A model generated the notes under the pieces. That model searched no databases. It saw only the letters and a list, made by a program, of their open reading frames with translations, and was not told the DNA's origin. DNA of 64,000 bases from Pannonibacter carbonis. GTDB lineage: Bacteria; Pseudomonadota; Alphaproteobacteria; Rhizobiales; Stappiaceae. Where the stretch lies: contig NZ_PUDR01000010.1 of the NCBI RefSeq assembly GCF_003012935.1, positions 124,001-188,000 of the forward strand. The letters are read 5' to 3'. This document shows positions 17,379-26,675 of this stretch, in pieces; within the stretch, counting starts at the first letter, position 1, and every line of letters begins with the position of its first letter. Position numbers and translations under genes: made by a program.

Positions 17379-17504
17379 TGTCAGTTTAAGACCTGACGCT
17401 GTCGGCGTAAAACCTGGCAATCCCGGATTGGGGCCGACGGGCTGGTGCTCGGCCTCTAACCGCGGACCGTGTTGTCCGTGGGACAGACCGACTGGAGAAG
17501 TCCA

Positions 17505-18074
17505 ATGGAAGTCATTCTGCTTGAACGCGTGGCCAAGCTTGGCCAGATGGGCGACAAGGTTCGCGTCCGCGACGGTTACGCCCGTAACTTCCTGCTGCCG
17601 CAGGGCAAGGCGCTGCGCGCCAACAAGGCAAACCTCGCCAAGTTCGAAGCTGACCGCGTTCAGCTCGAAGCCCGCAACCTGGAGCGCCGCAAGGACGCCG
17701 AGGCTGTTGGCGAGACCCTGAAGGGCCAGACCTTCGTAGTCATCCGCTCGGCCTCTGAAACCGGCCAGCTGTACGGCTCGGTCTCGACCCGCGACATCGC
17801 CGAAGTTGCAACCGCCGGCGGCTTCACGGTTGCCCGTACCCAGGTGGTTCTGTCCGCGCCGATCAAGAACATCGGCCTGCACAGCGTCATCGTTGCGCTG
17901 CACCCGGAAGTCGAAGTCACGATCAACATCAACGTTGCCCGTTCGGCCGACGAAGCCGCGCGCCAGGCAACCGGTGAAGACCTGACCGGCCGCGAACAGG
18001 ACATCTTCGAGTTTGAAGAAGATGAAGCCGAGGACGGTGACGACGAGATCGAAGGCGAAGGCGACAACGCCTGA
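17505..18074 (+). CDS. rplI: 50S ribosomal protein L9
   Basis: This 189-residue protein starts [36 protein letters not shown], the L9 N-terminal domain with its rRNA-contacting motif, followed by the long connecting helix and the C-terminal domain. The final 30 residues are an acidic tail ([20 protein letters not shown]) not present in E. coli L9. ATG 17505 has GGAG upstream; in-frame starts further up lack support. A strong terminator follows at 18109. Confidence 0.97.
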   Translation: MEVILLERVAKLGQMGDKVRVRDGYARNFLLPQGKALRANKANLAKFEADRVQLEARNLERRKDAEAVGETLKGQTFVVIRSASETGQLYGSVSTRDIAEVATAGGFTVARTQVVLSAPIKNIGLHSVIVALHPEVEVTININVARSADEAARQATGEDLTGREQDIFEFEEDEAEDGDDEIEGEGDNA

Positions 18075-18108
18075 TCTTCTGGTCTGCGCATCAGCGAAGA
18101 CCTGAACG

Positions 18109-18135
18109 ACGGCGCCCCTTGCGGGCGCCGTTTTT
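18109..18135 (+). terminator. Intrinsic terminator after rplI
   Basis: ACGGCGCCC and GGGCGCCGT form a perfect 9-bp stem with a 5-nt loop followed by TTTTT, a classic Rho-independent terminator ending the ribosomal transcript before dnaB. Confidence 0.9.
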
Positions 18136-18222
18136 CGTTTGCCGGATAGGTCAGGGCGCGGCCCCTCGGGCAAGGACGTCAAGGCGGAAAACGACAGTTG
18201 TCCCCGCTGATCTGAGGTGCGG

Positions 18223-18244
18223 GAAGGATATTAACAGATCCTTC
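18223..18244. promoter_or_regulatory. Inverted repeat upstream of dnaB
   Basis: GAAGGAT and ATCCTTC flank an 8-nt AT-rich spacer, 65 bp before the dnaB start. It could be an operator or a leader hairpin; I do not recognise the binding protein. Confidence 0.3.
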
Positions 18245-18308
18245 ACTCCCGCCTTTTCCTGTCTCGCCATCCCCGCTAAACGAAGGGGTGCGACAGGCGG
18301 GGGACCCC

Positions 18309-19793
18309 ATGAAAGGCAACATTCAGAAGATCGAGGCTGCCAGCGACAGTCTGCGCGTCGCGCCGCATAATGCGGAGGCCGAACGCCAGCTGCTTGGCGC
18401 GATCCTGGTGAACAACGAGACCTACTATCGCGTCTCGGACTTTCTCGAAGCGCACCATTTCTTCCTGCCCCCGCACAAGGACATTTACGAGAAGATCGGC
18501 CAGCTGATCCGCGCCGGCAAGACCGCGTCGCCGATCACGCTGAAGACCTTCTATCCCGCAGATACCAAGATCGCCGACCTGAGCGCGACGCAGTATTTCC
18601 TGCGCCTTGCCGCCGACGCGGCCTCGATCATCAATGCGGAGGATTACGGCCGCACCATCTACGACCTTGCCGTGCGCCGCAACCTGATCCGCATCGGCGA
18701 GGACATGGTCAACATCGCCTTTGACGCGCCGATTGACATGCCGCCGAACCAGCAGATCGACGATGCCGAGCGCCGTCTGTTCGAACTGGCGGAAACGGGC
18801 CGCAGCGAAGGTGGCTTCGTCTCCTTCAGCGACGCGCTCACCGAAACCATCCAGATGGCGCATGCTGCCTATAACCGCGAAGGCGCGTTGTCGGGCATCT
18901 CCTCGGGGCTGACCGATCTCGACCGGCTCATGGGCGGCTTGCAGCATTCCGACTTGATCGTGCTGGCTGGACGTCCCGCCATGGGCAAAACGTCGCTGGC
19001 CACCAACATCGCCTTCAACGTGGCTCAGGCCTTCATGGCCGAAGAGCAGCCAGACGGGACGATGAAGACGATGAACGGCGGTGTCGTCGGCTTCTTCTCG
19101 CTGGAAATGTCGGCCGAGCAGCTCGCAACCCGTATCATTTCCGAACAGGCCGAGATTTCCTCGTCCAAGATCCGCCGCGGTGACATCACCGAGGCCGAGT
19201 TCGAGAAGCTTGCGGCTTGCGCCCAGCACATGCAGACCGTGCCGCTCTATGTCGACCAAACCGGTGGCATTTCCATTGCCTCGCTGGTAGCCCGTGCCCG
19301 CCGCCTCAAGCGCCAGCGCGGCCTCGACCTGCTCATCGTCGACTATATCCAGCTCCTCTCCGGCTCGCAGAAGAACAGCGGAAACCGCGTCCAGGAAATC
19401 ACCGAGATCACCACCGGCCTGAAGGCACTGGCGAAGGAACTGAACGTTCCGATCATCGCCCTGTCCCAGCTCTCGCGTCAGGTGGAATCGCGCGAAGACA
19501 AGCGGCCGCAGCTGTCGGACCTGCGCGAATCAGGCTCGATCGAGCAGGACGCCGACGTGGTCATGTTCGTGTTCCGGGAGGAATATTACATGAGCAAGAC
19601 CGAGCCGGAGGAAGGCACCCCGGAATACGAAGTCTGGAAGGACAAGATGGACCGCCTGAAAGGCAAGGCTGAAATCATCATCGCCAAGCAGCGTCACGGC
19701 CCGACCGGCACGGCACAGCTGCACTTCCAGGGCGAGTTCACCCGCTTCTCGGATCTGGCCGAAGACCAGTATCTGCCCGAACGGATGGAGTAA
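18309..19793 (+). CDS. dnaB: Replicative DNA helicase
   Basis: This 494-residue hexameric helicase unwinds DNA at the fork. The N-terminal domain spans about residues 15-120 (APHNAEAERQLLGAILVNNE), and the RecA-like domain has Walker A AGRPAMGKTSLA, Walker B LDLLIVDYIQLL, SQLSRQVESREDKRPQLSDLRESGSIEQDAD and the C-terminal IIAKQRHGPTG arginine-finger region. No intein is present. ATG 18309 fits the family start. A terminator and an inverted repeat separate it from rplI, so it probably has its own promoter. Confidence 0.97.
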   Translation: MKGNIQKIEAASDSLRVAPHNAEAERQLLGAILVNNETYYRVSDFLEAHHFFLPPHKDIYEKIGQLIRAGKTASPITLKTFYPADTKIADLSATQYFLRLAADAASIINAEDYGRTIYDLAVRRNLIRIGEDMVNIAFDAPIDMPPNQQIDDAERRLFELAETGRSEGGFVSFSDALTETIQMAHAAYNREGALSGISSGLTDLDRLMGGLQHSDLIVLAGRPAMGKTSLATNIAFNVAQAFMAEEQPDGTMKTMNGGVVGFFSLEMSAEQLATRIISEQAEISSSKIRRGDITEAEFEKLAACAQHMQTVPLYVDQTGGISIASLVARARRLKRQRGLDLLIVDYIQLLSGSQKNSGNRVQEITEITTGLKALAKELNVPIIALSQLSRQVESREDKRPQLSDLRESGSIEQDADVVMFVFREEYYMSKTEPEEGTPEYEVWKDKMDRLKGKAEIIIAKQRHGPTGTAQLHFQGEFTRFSDLAEDQYLPERME

Positions 19794-19976
19794 ATCCCCC
19801 GACAACTGCGGCCTTGTCAGGCCTTGGACAATCCCGGGTGGCGGCGTTGTCCGGGTATCTTTGTTCTGGGCAAAGGCAAATGGCGAAATTCCGCCTTAAG
19901 GTCTTTATGATGGCCTCAACCGCCTGGGCCACGATTCGCCTTCCTGTCGACGCATCGCCGGACAAGACCGCCAAGC

Positions 19977-21218
19977 ATGACGCCAGTCACCAAACAAACC
20001 AGATCGCCATCTGCATCGCCTGGCCTGCGGCCAGAAGCCGGGGCTGACGGTGATGCGGACAGCATGGTGCATGGCAGCCGCCTGACCATCGACACTGATG
20101 CGATTGCCGCAAATTGGCAGGTGCTGCGAGAGCGGGTCGGGGCGTCAGTGAACTGCGCTGCCGCGGTCAAGTCCGATGCCTATGGCTGCGGCCTGGCGCC
20201 GGTTGCGCGGGCCTTGGCAGGCGCGGGCTGCAGCACCTTTTTTGTCGCCCTGCCGCAAGAAGGCGTCGTGCTGCGCCGCGAAGTGCCCGGCGCCGTCATC
20301 TATGTGCTGAACGGACTCCTGCCGGGCGCAGCTCCCATTTACGCTGAAGCGCGGCTGCGGCCCGTGCTTGGCTCGCTGGCGGAAGCGGAGGAATGGGCCC
20401 TGTTCTGCCGCAGCCGCAAGGTGGTGCTGGACGCGGCGCTGCATATCGACACCGGCATGAACCGCCTTGGACTGAGCGAGGCCGATACGCGGCGGATCGC
20501 CGCCGACAGCGCGATGCTGCAGGCCTTCGACCTGACGCTGGTGATGAGCCACCTGGCCTGCGGCTCGACGGCCGGTTCGCCCTTCAACGCACAACAGCTC
20601 GCGCGGTTCAAGGCGCTGCAGGAACTGTTTCCAGGCACGCCCTGTTCGCTTGCCAATTCCGCCGGTATTCATCTCGGCCCCGACTATCATTTCGACATGG
20701 TCCGTCCCGGGATTGCCCTCTACGGCGGCGAAATCATCGAGGGCGCGCCGGAACGGCTTCAGACGGTGGTCAAACTGGAGGCGCGGATCCTGCAGATCCG
20801 GCAAGTCCCGGCTGATGTGCCCGTTGGCTATGGCCAGGGCCAGACCACCCGCCGCCCGACACGGCTTGCGATCCTGTCGACAGGATACGGCGATGGTTAT
20901 CATCGCCGCGCTGGCGGGGCGGACACCCGACCGGATGACGCACCACCCGCCCATGGCGTTCTGGCCGGGCACAAGGTGCCACTCTTCGGCCGGGTCTCGA
21001 TGGATCTGATGGCCGTGGATGTCACAGACGTGCCGTCGGAACTTGCCCGGCGCGGTGCCTTTGTCGAGCTGTATGGGCCCGATGTCGACATGTCCCATAT
21101 CGCGGGCACTGCAGAGACCATCGACTACGAGCTCCTGACCAGCCTCGGCCACCGGCATCAGCGGGTGTACGCCCCCTTGCAAGCGCCGGCAGCCGCCACA
21201 TTAAAAGAGGACCGCTGA
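19977..21218 (+). CDS. alr: Alanine racemase
   Basis: This fold-type III PLP enzyme makes D-alanine for peptidoglycan. The PLP lysine is in CAAAVKSDAYGCGLAP; DAALHIDTGMNRLGL and ANSAGIHLGPDYHFDMVRPGIALYGG are family signatures, and the second active-site tyrosine lies within STGYGDGYHRR or the preceding VPVGYGQGQTT. From 19977 it has 413 residues, longer than the usual 360-380. ATG 20064 would give 384 residues and may be the true start, since residues 1-29 look unstructured. The stop is 1 bp before radA. Confidence 0.94.
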   Translation: MTPVTKQTRSPSASPGLRPEAGADGDADSMVHGSRLTIDTDAIAANWQVLRERVGASVNCAAAVKSDAYGCGLAPVARALAGAGCSTFFVALPQEGVVLRREVPGAVIYVLNGLLPGAAPIYAEARLRPVLGSLAEAEEWALFCRSRKVVLDAALHIDTGMNRLGLSEADTRRIAADSAMLQAFDLTLVMSHLACGSTAGSPFNAQQLARFKALQELFPGTPCSLANSAGIHLGPDYHFDMVRPGIALYGGEIIEGAPERLQTVVKLEARILQIRQVPADVPVGYGQGQTTRRPTRLAILSTGYGDGYHRRAGGADTRPDDAPPAHGVLAGHKVPLFGRVSMDLMAVDVTDVPSELARRGAFVELYGPDVDMSHIAGTAETIDYELLTSLGHRHQRVYAPLQAPAAATLKEDR

Positions 21219-21219
21219 G

Positions 21220-22656
21220 ATGGCGCGCCGCTCAACCACATTCCTGTGCCAGTCCTGTGGCGCGGTCAGCACCCGCTGGGCCGGCCGCTGTGATGCTTGC
21301 GGCGAATGGAACTCGATTGTCGAGGAACAGACTGGCAGCGGCATTGGCGGCGGGCCGGCCAAGGGCAAGCCCGCCAAGGGCCGTGTCGTGCCGCTCGTCG
21401 GCCTGTCGGGCGAGGCCAAGGAAGCCCCGCGCTTCCAGAGCGGCATCAAGGAACTCGACCGGGTCACCGGTGGCGGGTTCGTACGCGGCTCGGCCCTGCT
21501 GGTGGGCGGTGATCCGGGCATCGGCAAGTCGACCCTGCTGATCCAGGCCTCCGCAGCGCTGGCCAACAAGGGCCTGCGCTCGGTCTATATTTCGGGCGAA
21601 GAGGCCGTCGACCAGGTGCGCCTGCGCGCCGAACGGCTGGGCCTGTCTGAGGCCCCTGTTGCGCTTGCCGCCGAAACCAGCGTCGAGGATATTCTCGCAA
21701 CGCTTGAAGCTGGTCCGCCCCCTGCCCTGCTGATCCTCGATTCGGTGCAGACGCTCTGGACCGAACAGGCCGATTCGCCCCCGGGCACGGTCACACAAGT
21801 GCGAGCCTCGGCGCAGGCCATGGTGCGCTATGCGAAAAAATCCGGCACGGCGATGGTCCTCGTCGGTCATGTCACCAAGGACGGCCAGATCGCCGGCCCC
21901 CGCGTCGTTGAACACATGGTCGACGCCGTGCTCTATTTCGAGGGAGACGGCGCGCACCAGTACCGCATCCTGCGCTCGGTGAAGAACCGCTTCGGTGCCA
22001 CGGATGAGATCGGCGTCTTCGAGATGACCGGGGCCGGCCTGCAGGAAGTCGCCAACCCGTCGGCGCTATTCCTCGGCGACCGCGCCACCAACTCGCCCGG
22101 GTCCGTCGTATTCGCCGGTCTGGAAGGCTCGCGTCCGCTGCTGATCGAGATCCAAGCGCTGGTGGCTCCCTCCTCCCTCGGTACGCCGCGCCGGGCGGTG
22201 ATTGGCTGGGACAGCGCCCGCCTGTCGATGATCCTGGCCGTGCTGGAAGCGCGCTGCGGCGTCCGCTTTTCCCAGCATGACGTTTATCTCAACGTCGCCG
22301 GCGGCCTGCGCATCAACGAACCCGGCGCCGACCTTGCCGTGGCCGCAGCGCTTGTCTCCTCCCTCAGCGGCCTTGCCCTGCCGGCCAATTGCGTCTATTT
22401 CGGCGAGGTCAGCCTGTCCGGGGCGATCCGACCGGTCGCGCAGGGACAGGCCCGGCTGAAAGAGGCGCAGAAACTCGGCTTTGACCGCGCGATCTGTCCG
22501 CAAGGCACCGTCAAGGACGGCGGCAAGGCGGAGATTGCAGCGGACGGTGTCCAGGATCTTGCAGCCTTCATAGCAAGGATCACCGCCGGTGCGGCCCGCA
22601 AGGGCGATGCGCCGACCAGGGAAGCGGCCCGGACACCGGGCCGGAGTGCCGGCTGA
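21220..22656 (+). CDS. radA: DNA repair protein RadA
   Basis: This 478-residue protein helps process recombination intermediates. A zinc finger is formed by C10, C13, C24 and C27, followed by Walker A GGDPGIGKSTLL, Walker B LLILDSV, the RadA-specific KNRFG motif in SVKNRFGATDEIGVF, and a C-terminal Lon-protease-like domain (VYLNVAGGLRINEPGADLAVAAAL). The proteolytic serine of Lon is not expected in RadA. It starts 1 bp after alr, so translation is probably coupled. Confidence 0.96.
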   Translation: MARRSTTFLCQSCGAVSTRWAGRCDACGEWNSIVEEQTGSGIGGGPAKGKPAKGRVVPLVGLSGEAKEAPRFQSGIKELDRVTGGGFVRGSALLVGGDPGIGKSTLLIQASAALANKGLRSVYISGEEAVDQVRLRAERLGLSEAPVALAAETSVEDILATLEAGPPPALLILDSVQTLWTEQADSPPGTVTQVRASAQAMVRYAKKSGTAMVLVGHVTKDGQIAGPRVVEHMVDAVLYFEGDGAHQYRILRSVKNRFGATDEIGVFEMTGAGLQEVANPSALFLGDRATNSPGSVVFAGLEGSRPLLIEIQALVAPSSLGTPRRAVIGWDSARLSMILAVLEARCGVRFSQHDVYLNVAGGLRINEPGADLAVAAALVSSLSGLALPANCVYFGEVSLSGAIRPVAQGQARLKEAQKLGFDRAICPQGTVKDGGKAEIAADGVQDLAAFIARITAGAARKGDAPTREAARTPGRSAG

Positions 22657-22766
22657 GCTGCGGAAAAAGCACTTAGCCGGAACGGAATTTGACCTGCACC
22701 TTGCGCGCAGGGCACAACCGGCTTATGTCCGGTGCGCCGCGCGGGACATGAGGACAAGACCGAGCA

Positions 22767-23402
22767 ATGCCGATCACGCTTCTGGACGGAATCCTTATCG
22801 TCATCATGCTTATCTCGGCTGTGCTGGCGATGGTGCGCGGCTTTGTCCGCGAGGTGCTGTCGATCGCCTCCTGGGTGGCGGCAGCTGCCAGCGCCTACAT
22901 GCTTTACGGACATGTGCTGCCCTTCGCGCGCCAGTATATCAGCAACGAATATGTCGCCCTTGGCGCGTCTGTCGCCGGCGTGTTCCTGCTGACCTTGATC
23001 ATCGTCAGCTACATCACCATGCGGATTTCGGATTTCGTGCTGGACAGCCGCATCGGGGCACTCGACCGCACGCTCGGCTTCGTCTTTGGCGCGGCCCGTG
23101 GCCTGCTGCTGGTGGTAGTGGCGATGCTGTTCTTCAACTGGTTCGTCGCCCCAGAGCGTCAGCCGACCTGGGTTGCCCAGGCCAAGTCACGTGATCTCCT
23201 CGTCCATATCGGCGACCGCCTCGTTGCGGCGCTGCCGGAAGACCCGGAAGCTGCTATTCTCAACCGGATACGCTCGGGCCAGGGCGCCTCGCCTGCGTCT
23301 GCCTCCGGGACAGTCCCGGCGACGGGCAATGAGAACACAGGCTACTCCCCGGCTGAACGCCAGGGCATCGAGCAACTGACCACCGGTGGCACCGGAAACT
23401 AA
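22767..23402 (+). CDS. cvpA: CvpA-family membrane protein
   Basis: This 211-residue protein has four predicted membrane helices in the first 130 residues: LLDGILIVIMLISAVLAMVRG, IASWVAAAASAYMLYG, YVALGASVAGVFLLTLIIVSY and GFVFGAARGLLLVVVAMLFF. The motif GFVREVLSIASW and the glycine pattern LDRTLGFVFGAARG are typical of CvpA. The family is needed for colicin V production in E. coli and affects envelope stress; its mechanism is unknown. The C-terminal 60 residues are soluble. It precedes purF, the order also seen in E. coli. Confidence 0.9.
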   Translation: MPITLLDGILIVIMLISAVLAMVRGFVREVLSIASWVAAAASAYMLYGHVLPFARQYISNEYVALGASVAGVFLLTLIIVSYITMRISDFVLDSRIGALDRTLGFVFGAARGLLLVVVAMLFFNWFVAPERQPTWVAQAKSRDLLVHIGDRLVAALPEDPEAAILNRIRSGQGASPASASGTVPATGNENTGYSPAERQGIEQLTTGGTGN

Positions 23403-23452
23403 GCCAGGTTGGGCCGGGTCCGCCCGGCCTGTAAAGAGCTGAGGACATCGCC

Positions 23453-24955
23453 ATGACCGGAACATCCCATCACCCGGACCAGGTGTCGAAAGACGCTATT
23501 GACCAGACCGACGACCTCTACGGCGACACGCTGCGCGAAGAATGCGGCGTGTTCGGCGTTCTAGGGCATGAAGATGCCGCCGCCCTGACGGCGCTTGGCC
23601 TGCACGCCCTGCAGCACCGCGGCCAGGAAGCGGCCGGCATCGTCACCTATGACGAGAACGACCAGTTCCGCGCCGAGCGGCATCTCGGCCTCGTCGGCGA
23701 CCATTTCTCCAGCGCCAACACGATCTCGCGCCTGCCTGGTTCGGCCGCAGTCGGCCATGTGCGCTATTCCACCACGGGCGAACCGATCCTGCGCAACGTG
23801 CAGCCGCTGTTTGCCGAACTGGATGGCGGCGGCTTTGCCATCTGCCACAACGGCAACTTCACCAATGCGCTGACCCTGCGCCGCCAGCTGATCCGCGACG
23901 GAGCCATCTGCCAGTCGACGTCGGATTCGGAAGTGGTGCTGCAGCTCGTCGCCCGCAGCCGTCAGCCGAAGATCGTCGACCGCTTCATCGAAGCCATCCA
24001 GCAGATGGAAGGCGCCTACTCGCTGGTGGCCCTGACGCGCAAGAAGCTGATCGGTGCCCGCGACCCGCTCGGCATCCGTCCGCTTGTGCTGGGCGACCTG
24101 AACGGCGCGCCGATCCTCGCCTCCGAGACCTGCGCCCTCGACATCATCGGCGCGCGCTTCATCCGCGAAGTGGAGAACGGCGAAGTCATCGTCTGCACCA
24201 CCTCCGGCATTGAGAGCTACTTCCCGTTCGGCCGCCGTCCGGCGCGGCCCTGCATCTTTGAATACGTCTATTTCGCAAGGCCCGATTCCGTCGTTGGCGG
24301 CCGCTCGGTCTATGACGTACGCCGCGAGATGGGCCGTCAGCTGGCGCGCGAGTCGCATGTCGAAAGCGATGTCGTCGTTCCTGTTCCCGACAGTGGCGTA
24401 CCCGCTGCCATCGGCTACAGCCAGGAATCCGGCGTTCCCTTCGAACTCGGCATCATCCGCAATCACTACGTTGGCCGCACCTTCATCGAGCCGACCCAGT
24501 CGATCCGCACGCTCGGCGTCAAGCTGAAGCACTCGGCCAACCGCGCCCAGATCGAGGGCAAGCGCGTGACCCTGATCGATGACAGCCTCGTGCGTGGCAC
24601 GACATCGGTGAAGATCGTGCAGATGATCCGCGATGCCGGCGCCCGGGAAGTGCATTTCCGCCTCGCCAGCCCGCCGATCCGGTATTCTGACTACTACGGC
24701 ATCGATACGCCGGTACGCGAGAAGCTTCTCGCCGCGCGCTATAATCTCGACGAGATGTGCGCCTTCATCGGTGCCGACAGTCTGGCCTTCCTGTCTGTCG
24801 AGGGTATCTATAAAGCGATGGGCTATGAGGGACGCGACAGCGCCAACCCGCAGTTCACCGACCATTGCTTCACCGGCGACTATCCGACCCCGCTGACCGA
24901 TCTTGCGGATGACGTCGAGTTCCGCAAGCCGCCGCGGCTTGTTGAAATCCGGTAG
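23453..24955 (+). CDS. purF: Amidophosphoribosyltransferase
   Basis: This 500-residue enzyme catalyses the first committed step of purine synthesis, PRPP plus glutamine to phosphoribosylamine. A 30-residue propeptide precedes the nucleophile C31 (LREECGVFGVLG), followed by the glutaminase core HALQHRGQEAAGI and the PRPP-binding loop VTLIDDSLVRGTTS. It is of the Bacillus type by its propeptide, but the C-terminal cysteine pair that binds the 4Fe-4S cluster there is replaced by NPQFTDHC, so the cluster is probably absent. An SDR gene follows 22 bp downstream. Confidence 0.97.
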   Translation: MTGTSHHPDQVSKDAIDQTDDLYGDTLREECGVFGVLGHEDAAALTALGLHALQHRGQEAAGIVTYDENDQFRAERHLGLVGDHFSSANTISRLPGSAAVGHVRYSTTGEPILRNVQPLFAELDGGGFAICHNGNFTNALTLRRQLIRDGAICQSTSDSEVVLQLVARSRQPKIVDRFIEAIQQMEGAYSLVALTRKKLIGARDPLGIRPLVLGDLNGAPILASETCALDIIGARFIREVENGEVIVCTTSGIESYFPFGRRPARPCIFEYVYFARPDSVVGGRSVYDVRREMGRQLARESHVESDVVVPVPDSGVPAAIGYSQESGVPFELGIIRNHYVGRTFIEPTQSIRTLGVKLKHSANRAQIEGKRVTLIDDSLVRGTTSVKIVQMIRDAGAREVHFRLASPPIRYSDYYGIDTPVREKLLAARYNLDEMCAFIGADSLAFLSVEGIYKAMGYEGRDSANPQFTDHCFTGDYPTPLTDLADDVEFRKPPRLVEIR

Positions 24956-24977
24956 TCCGTAACGGGATCCAGTACGA

Positions 24978-25724
24978 ATGACAGATACTCAACTTCAAGG
25001 CCGCGTCGCCGTCGTAACCGGCGCCTCGCGTGGCATCGGCTATCATCTTGCCAAGGCGCTTGCCGCCGAAGGCGTGCATGTGATCGCCCTGGCGCGCACT
25101 GTCGGTGGCCTGGAAGATCTCGATGATGAGATCAAGGGGCTCGGCGGCAGCGCCACTCTCGTGCCGCTGGACCTGATGGACTACGACGGCATCGACCGTC
25201 TCGGCGCTGCGATCTTTGAGCGCTGGGGCAAGCTGGACATGCTGGTTGGGAATGCCGGCATGCTCGGCGGTCTGTCGCCGCTCGGCCATATCGACATCAA
25301 GACCTTCGACAAGGTGATGGCGCTGAATGTCACCGCCAACTGGCGCCTGATCCGCTCGCTGGACCCTCTGCTGCGCCAATCGGATGCGGGCCGCGCCGTG
25401 TTCCTGACTTCCAGCGCCGCCCACAAGTGCAAGCCGTTCTGGGGCGTCTATTCAGCCTCCAAGGCAGCGCTTGAAGCGCTGGTCCGGACTTACGCCGCCG
25501 AAACCCAGTCGGGCACCGTCCGTGTCAATCTGCTCAACCCCGGCGCCATGCGCACCGCCATGCGGGCCAAGGCGATGCCGGGCGAGGATCCGGACACCCT
25601 GCCGCATCCGTCCGAAGTGGCACCTCAGATCATCGCCATGCTGCGTCCGGACTTTATCGACACCGGCCGCCTGTTTGATCGCCCGTCCGGCATGTTCAAG
25701 GACTTCGTCCCGCTCGTCGTCTGA
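24978..25724 (+). CDS. Short-chain dehydrogenase/reductase following purF
   Basis: This 248-residue classical SDR has the cofactor motif TGASRGIGYH near residue 14, VGNAG in place of the usual NNAG, the catalytic serines in FLTSSAAHK, and YSASK (Tyr and Lys of the active site). The C-terminal region MRAKAMPGEDPDTLPHPSEVAPQII resembles an SDR subgroup that travels with purF in rhizobial genomes (from memory). The substrate is unknown. It is 22 bp from purF and ends at a strong terminator, so it is very probably co-transcribed with purF. Confidence 0.88.
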   Translation: MTDTQLQGRVAVVTGASRGIGYHLAKALAAEGVHVIALARTVGGLEDLDDEIKGLGGSATLVPLDLMDYDGIDRLGAAIFERWGKLDMLVGNAGMLGGLSPLGHIDIKTFDKVMALNVTANWRLIRSLDPLLRQSDAGRAVFLTSSAAHKCKPFWGVYSASKAALEALVRTYAAETQSGTVRVNLLNPGAMRTAMRAKAMPGEDPDTLPHPSEVAPQIIAMLRPDFIDTGRLFDRPSGMFKDFVPLVV

Positions 25725-25745
25725 CGCGACACTGGTGTTTGAAAG

Positions 25746-25777
25746 CAAGAAAGCCAGGGCATGCCCCGGCTTTCTTG
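25746..25777. terminator. Bidirectional intrinsic terminator
   Basis: CAAGAAAGCC and GGCTTTCTTG form a 10-bp stem, extended by GGG/CCC after one mismatch, with loop CATG. The T-rich right arm serves the plus strand and the A-rich left arm serves the minus strand, fitting its place between the convergent SDR and inositol-monophosphatase genes. Confidence 0.88.
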
Positions 25778-25796
25778 TCTGGATTCCGATCTGGCC

Positions 25797-26588
25797 TCAG
25801 GCAACCTTGGGGAACGACGCGTCGCAGATCGCGATAAGGTCGGCCTCGATGCCCTTGCCGCCGGCGATGACGCGCACGCCATCGGTCAAGGCGGCTTCGG
25901 CATCATAGGCCACGGCAAAGCCGCCGGCTTCCTCGATCATCAGGAGACCTGCCAGGCAATCCCAGGCGTTCATATGCGCCTCGCAATAGCCGATCAGCCG
26001 TCCCGAGGCGACATAGGCCAGCATCAAGCCGCCGGACGCATTGCGGAAGAACACGCCGCCCTTGGCCACCAGCGCGTCGATCACCTGGACGGCACCGCAG
26101 GCGTGGCTCCGCCCGCTGAAACCGACACCGACCGAGCCGCGACCGAGACTGTCGCTGGACGACACTTTCACCGGCCGCCCATTGACGAAGGTGCCGGAGC
26201 CACGCTCGGCATGGAACATCTCGCGTGCAACCGGATCATAGGTGATGCCAATCACCGTCTGACCCTCCTTGACGCAGGCGATGACCACGCACCACTGCGG
26301 AATGCCGGCGACAAAATTCGCCGTACCATCAATCGGATCGATCACCCAGGTGTAGCCGGAGGTGCCGGCCAGCCGGCCATGTTCCTCGCCGACGATGCCG
26401 TCCTCGGGATAGGCTTCGGCCAAGGCCGCGCGGACCAGCGTTTCGACGTCGCGGTCAGCCTCGGACACCAGATCCTGATGTCCCTTGGCCGTGACGGTCA
26501 GGGTTTCGAGGCGGCGGAAATACTCAAGACCAAGCGCACCGGCGCGCTCGGCCAGCGCAAGGGCAAATTCCAGGCGCGAACCAGCCAT
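25797..26588 (-). CDS. Inositol-monophosphatase-family phosphatase
   Basis: This 263-residue metal-dependent phosphatase has the family motifs GEEHG (metal-binding Glu), WVIDPIDGTANF (motif A) and MNAWDCLAGLLMIEEAGG (motif B). Members hydrolyse inositol phosphates, 3'-phosphoadenosine phosphates (CysQ) or histidinol phosphate (HisN). The DPIDGTANFVAGIP form fits inositol-1-phosphatase or HisN types; I cannot separate them. ATG 26588 has AGGAGG seven bases upstream; the longer frame to 26639 is unsupported. der lies downstream of its start on the same strand. Confidence 0.87.
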   Translation of the reverse strand: MAGSRLEFALALAERAGALGLEYFRRLETLTVTAKGHQDLVSEADRDVETLVRAALAEAYPEDGIVGEEHGRLAGTSGYTWVIDPIDGTANFVAGIPQWCVVIACVKEGQTVIGITYDPVAREMFHAERGSGTFVNGRPVKVSSSDSLGRGSVGVGFSGRSHACGAVQVIDALVAKGGVFFRNASGGLMLAYVASGRLIGYCEAHMNAWDCLAGLLMIEEAGGFAVAYDAEAALTDGVRVIAGGKGIEADLIAICDASFPKVA

Positions 26589-26675
26589 GACAGACCTCCT
26601 GGCACTAGAATACGGGAAAACGGAAATATCGGCGGGCATACAAAACCCGGGGCATCACTGCCCCGGGCTGAAACA

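Noticed and set aside
20064-20066. Treating ATG 20064 as the certain start of alr
   Set aside because: It gives a more usual length, but the ribosome binding site is no better than that of 19977; I left the longer form and noted the choice.
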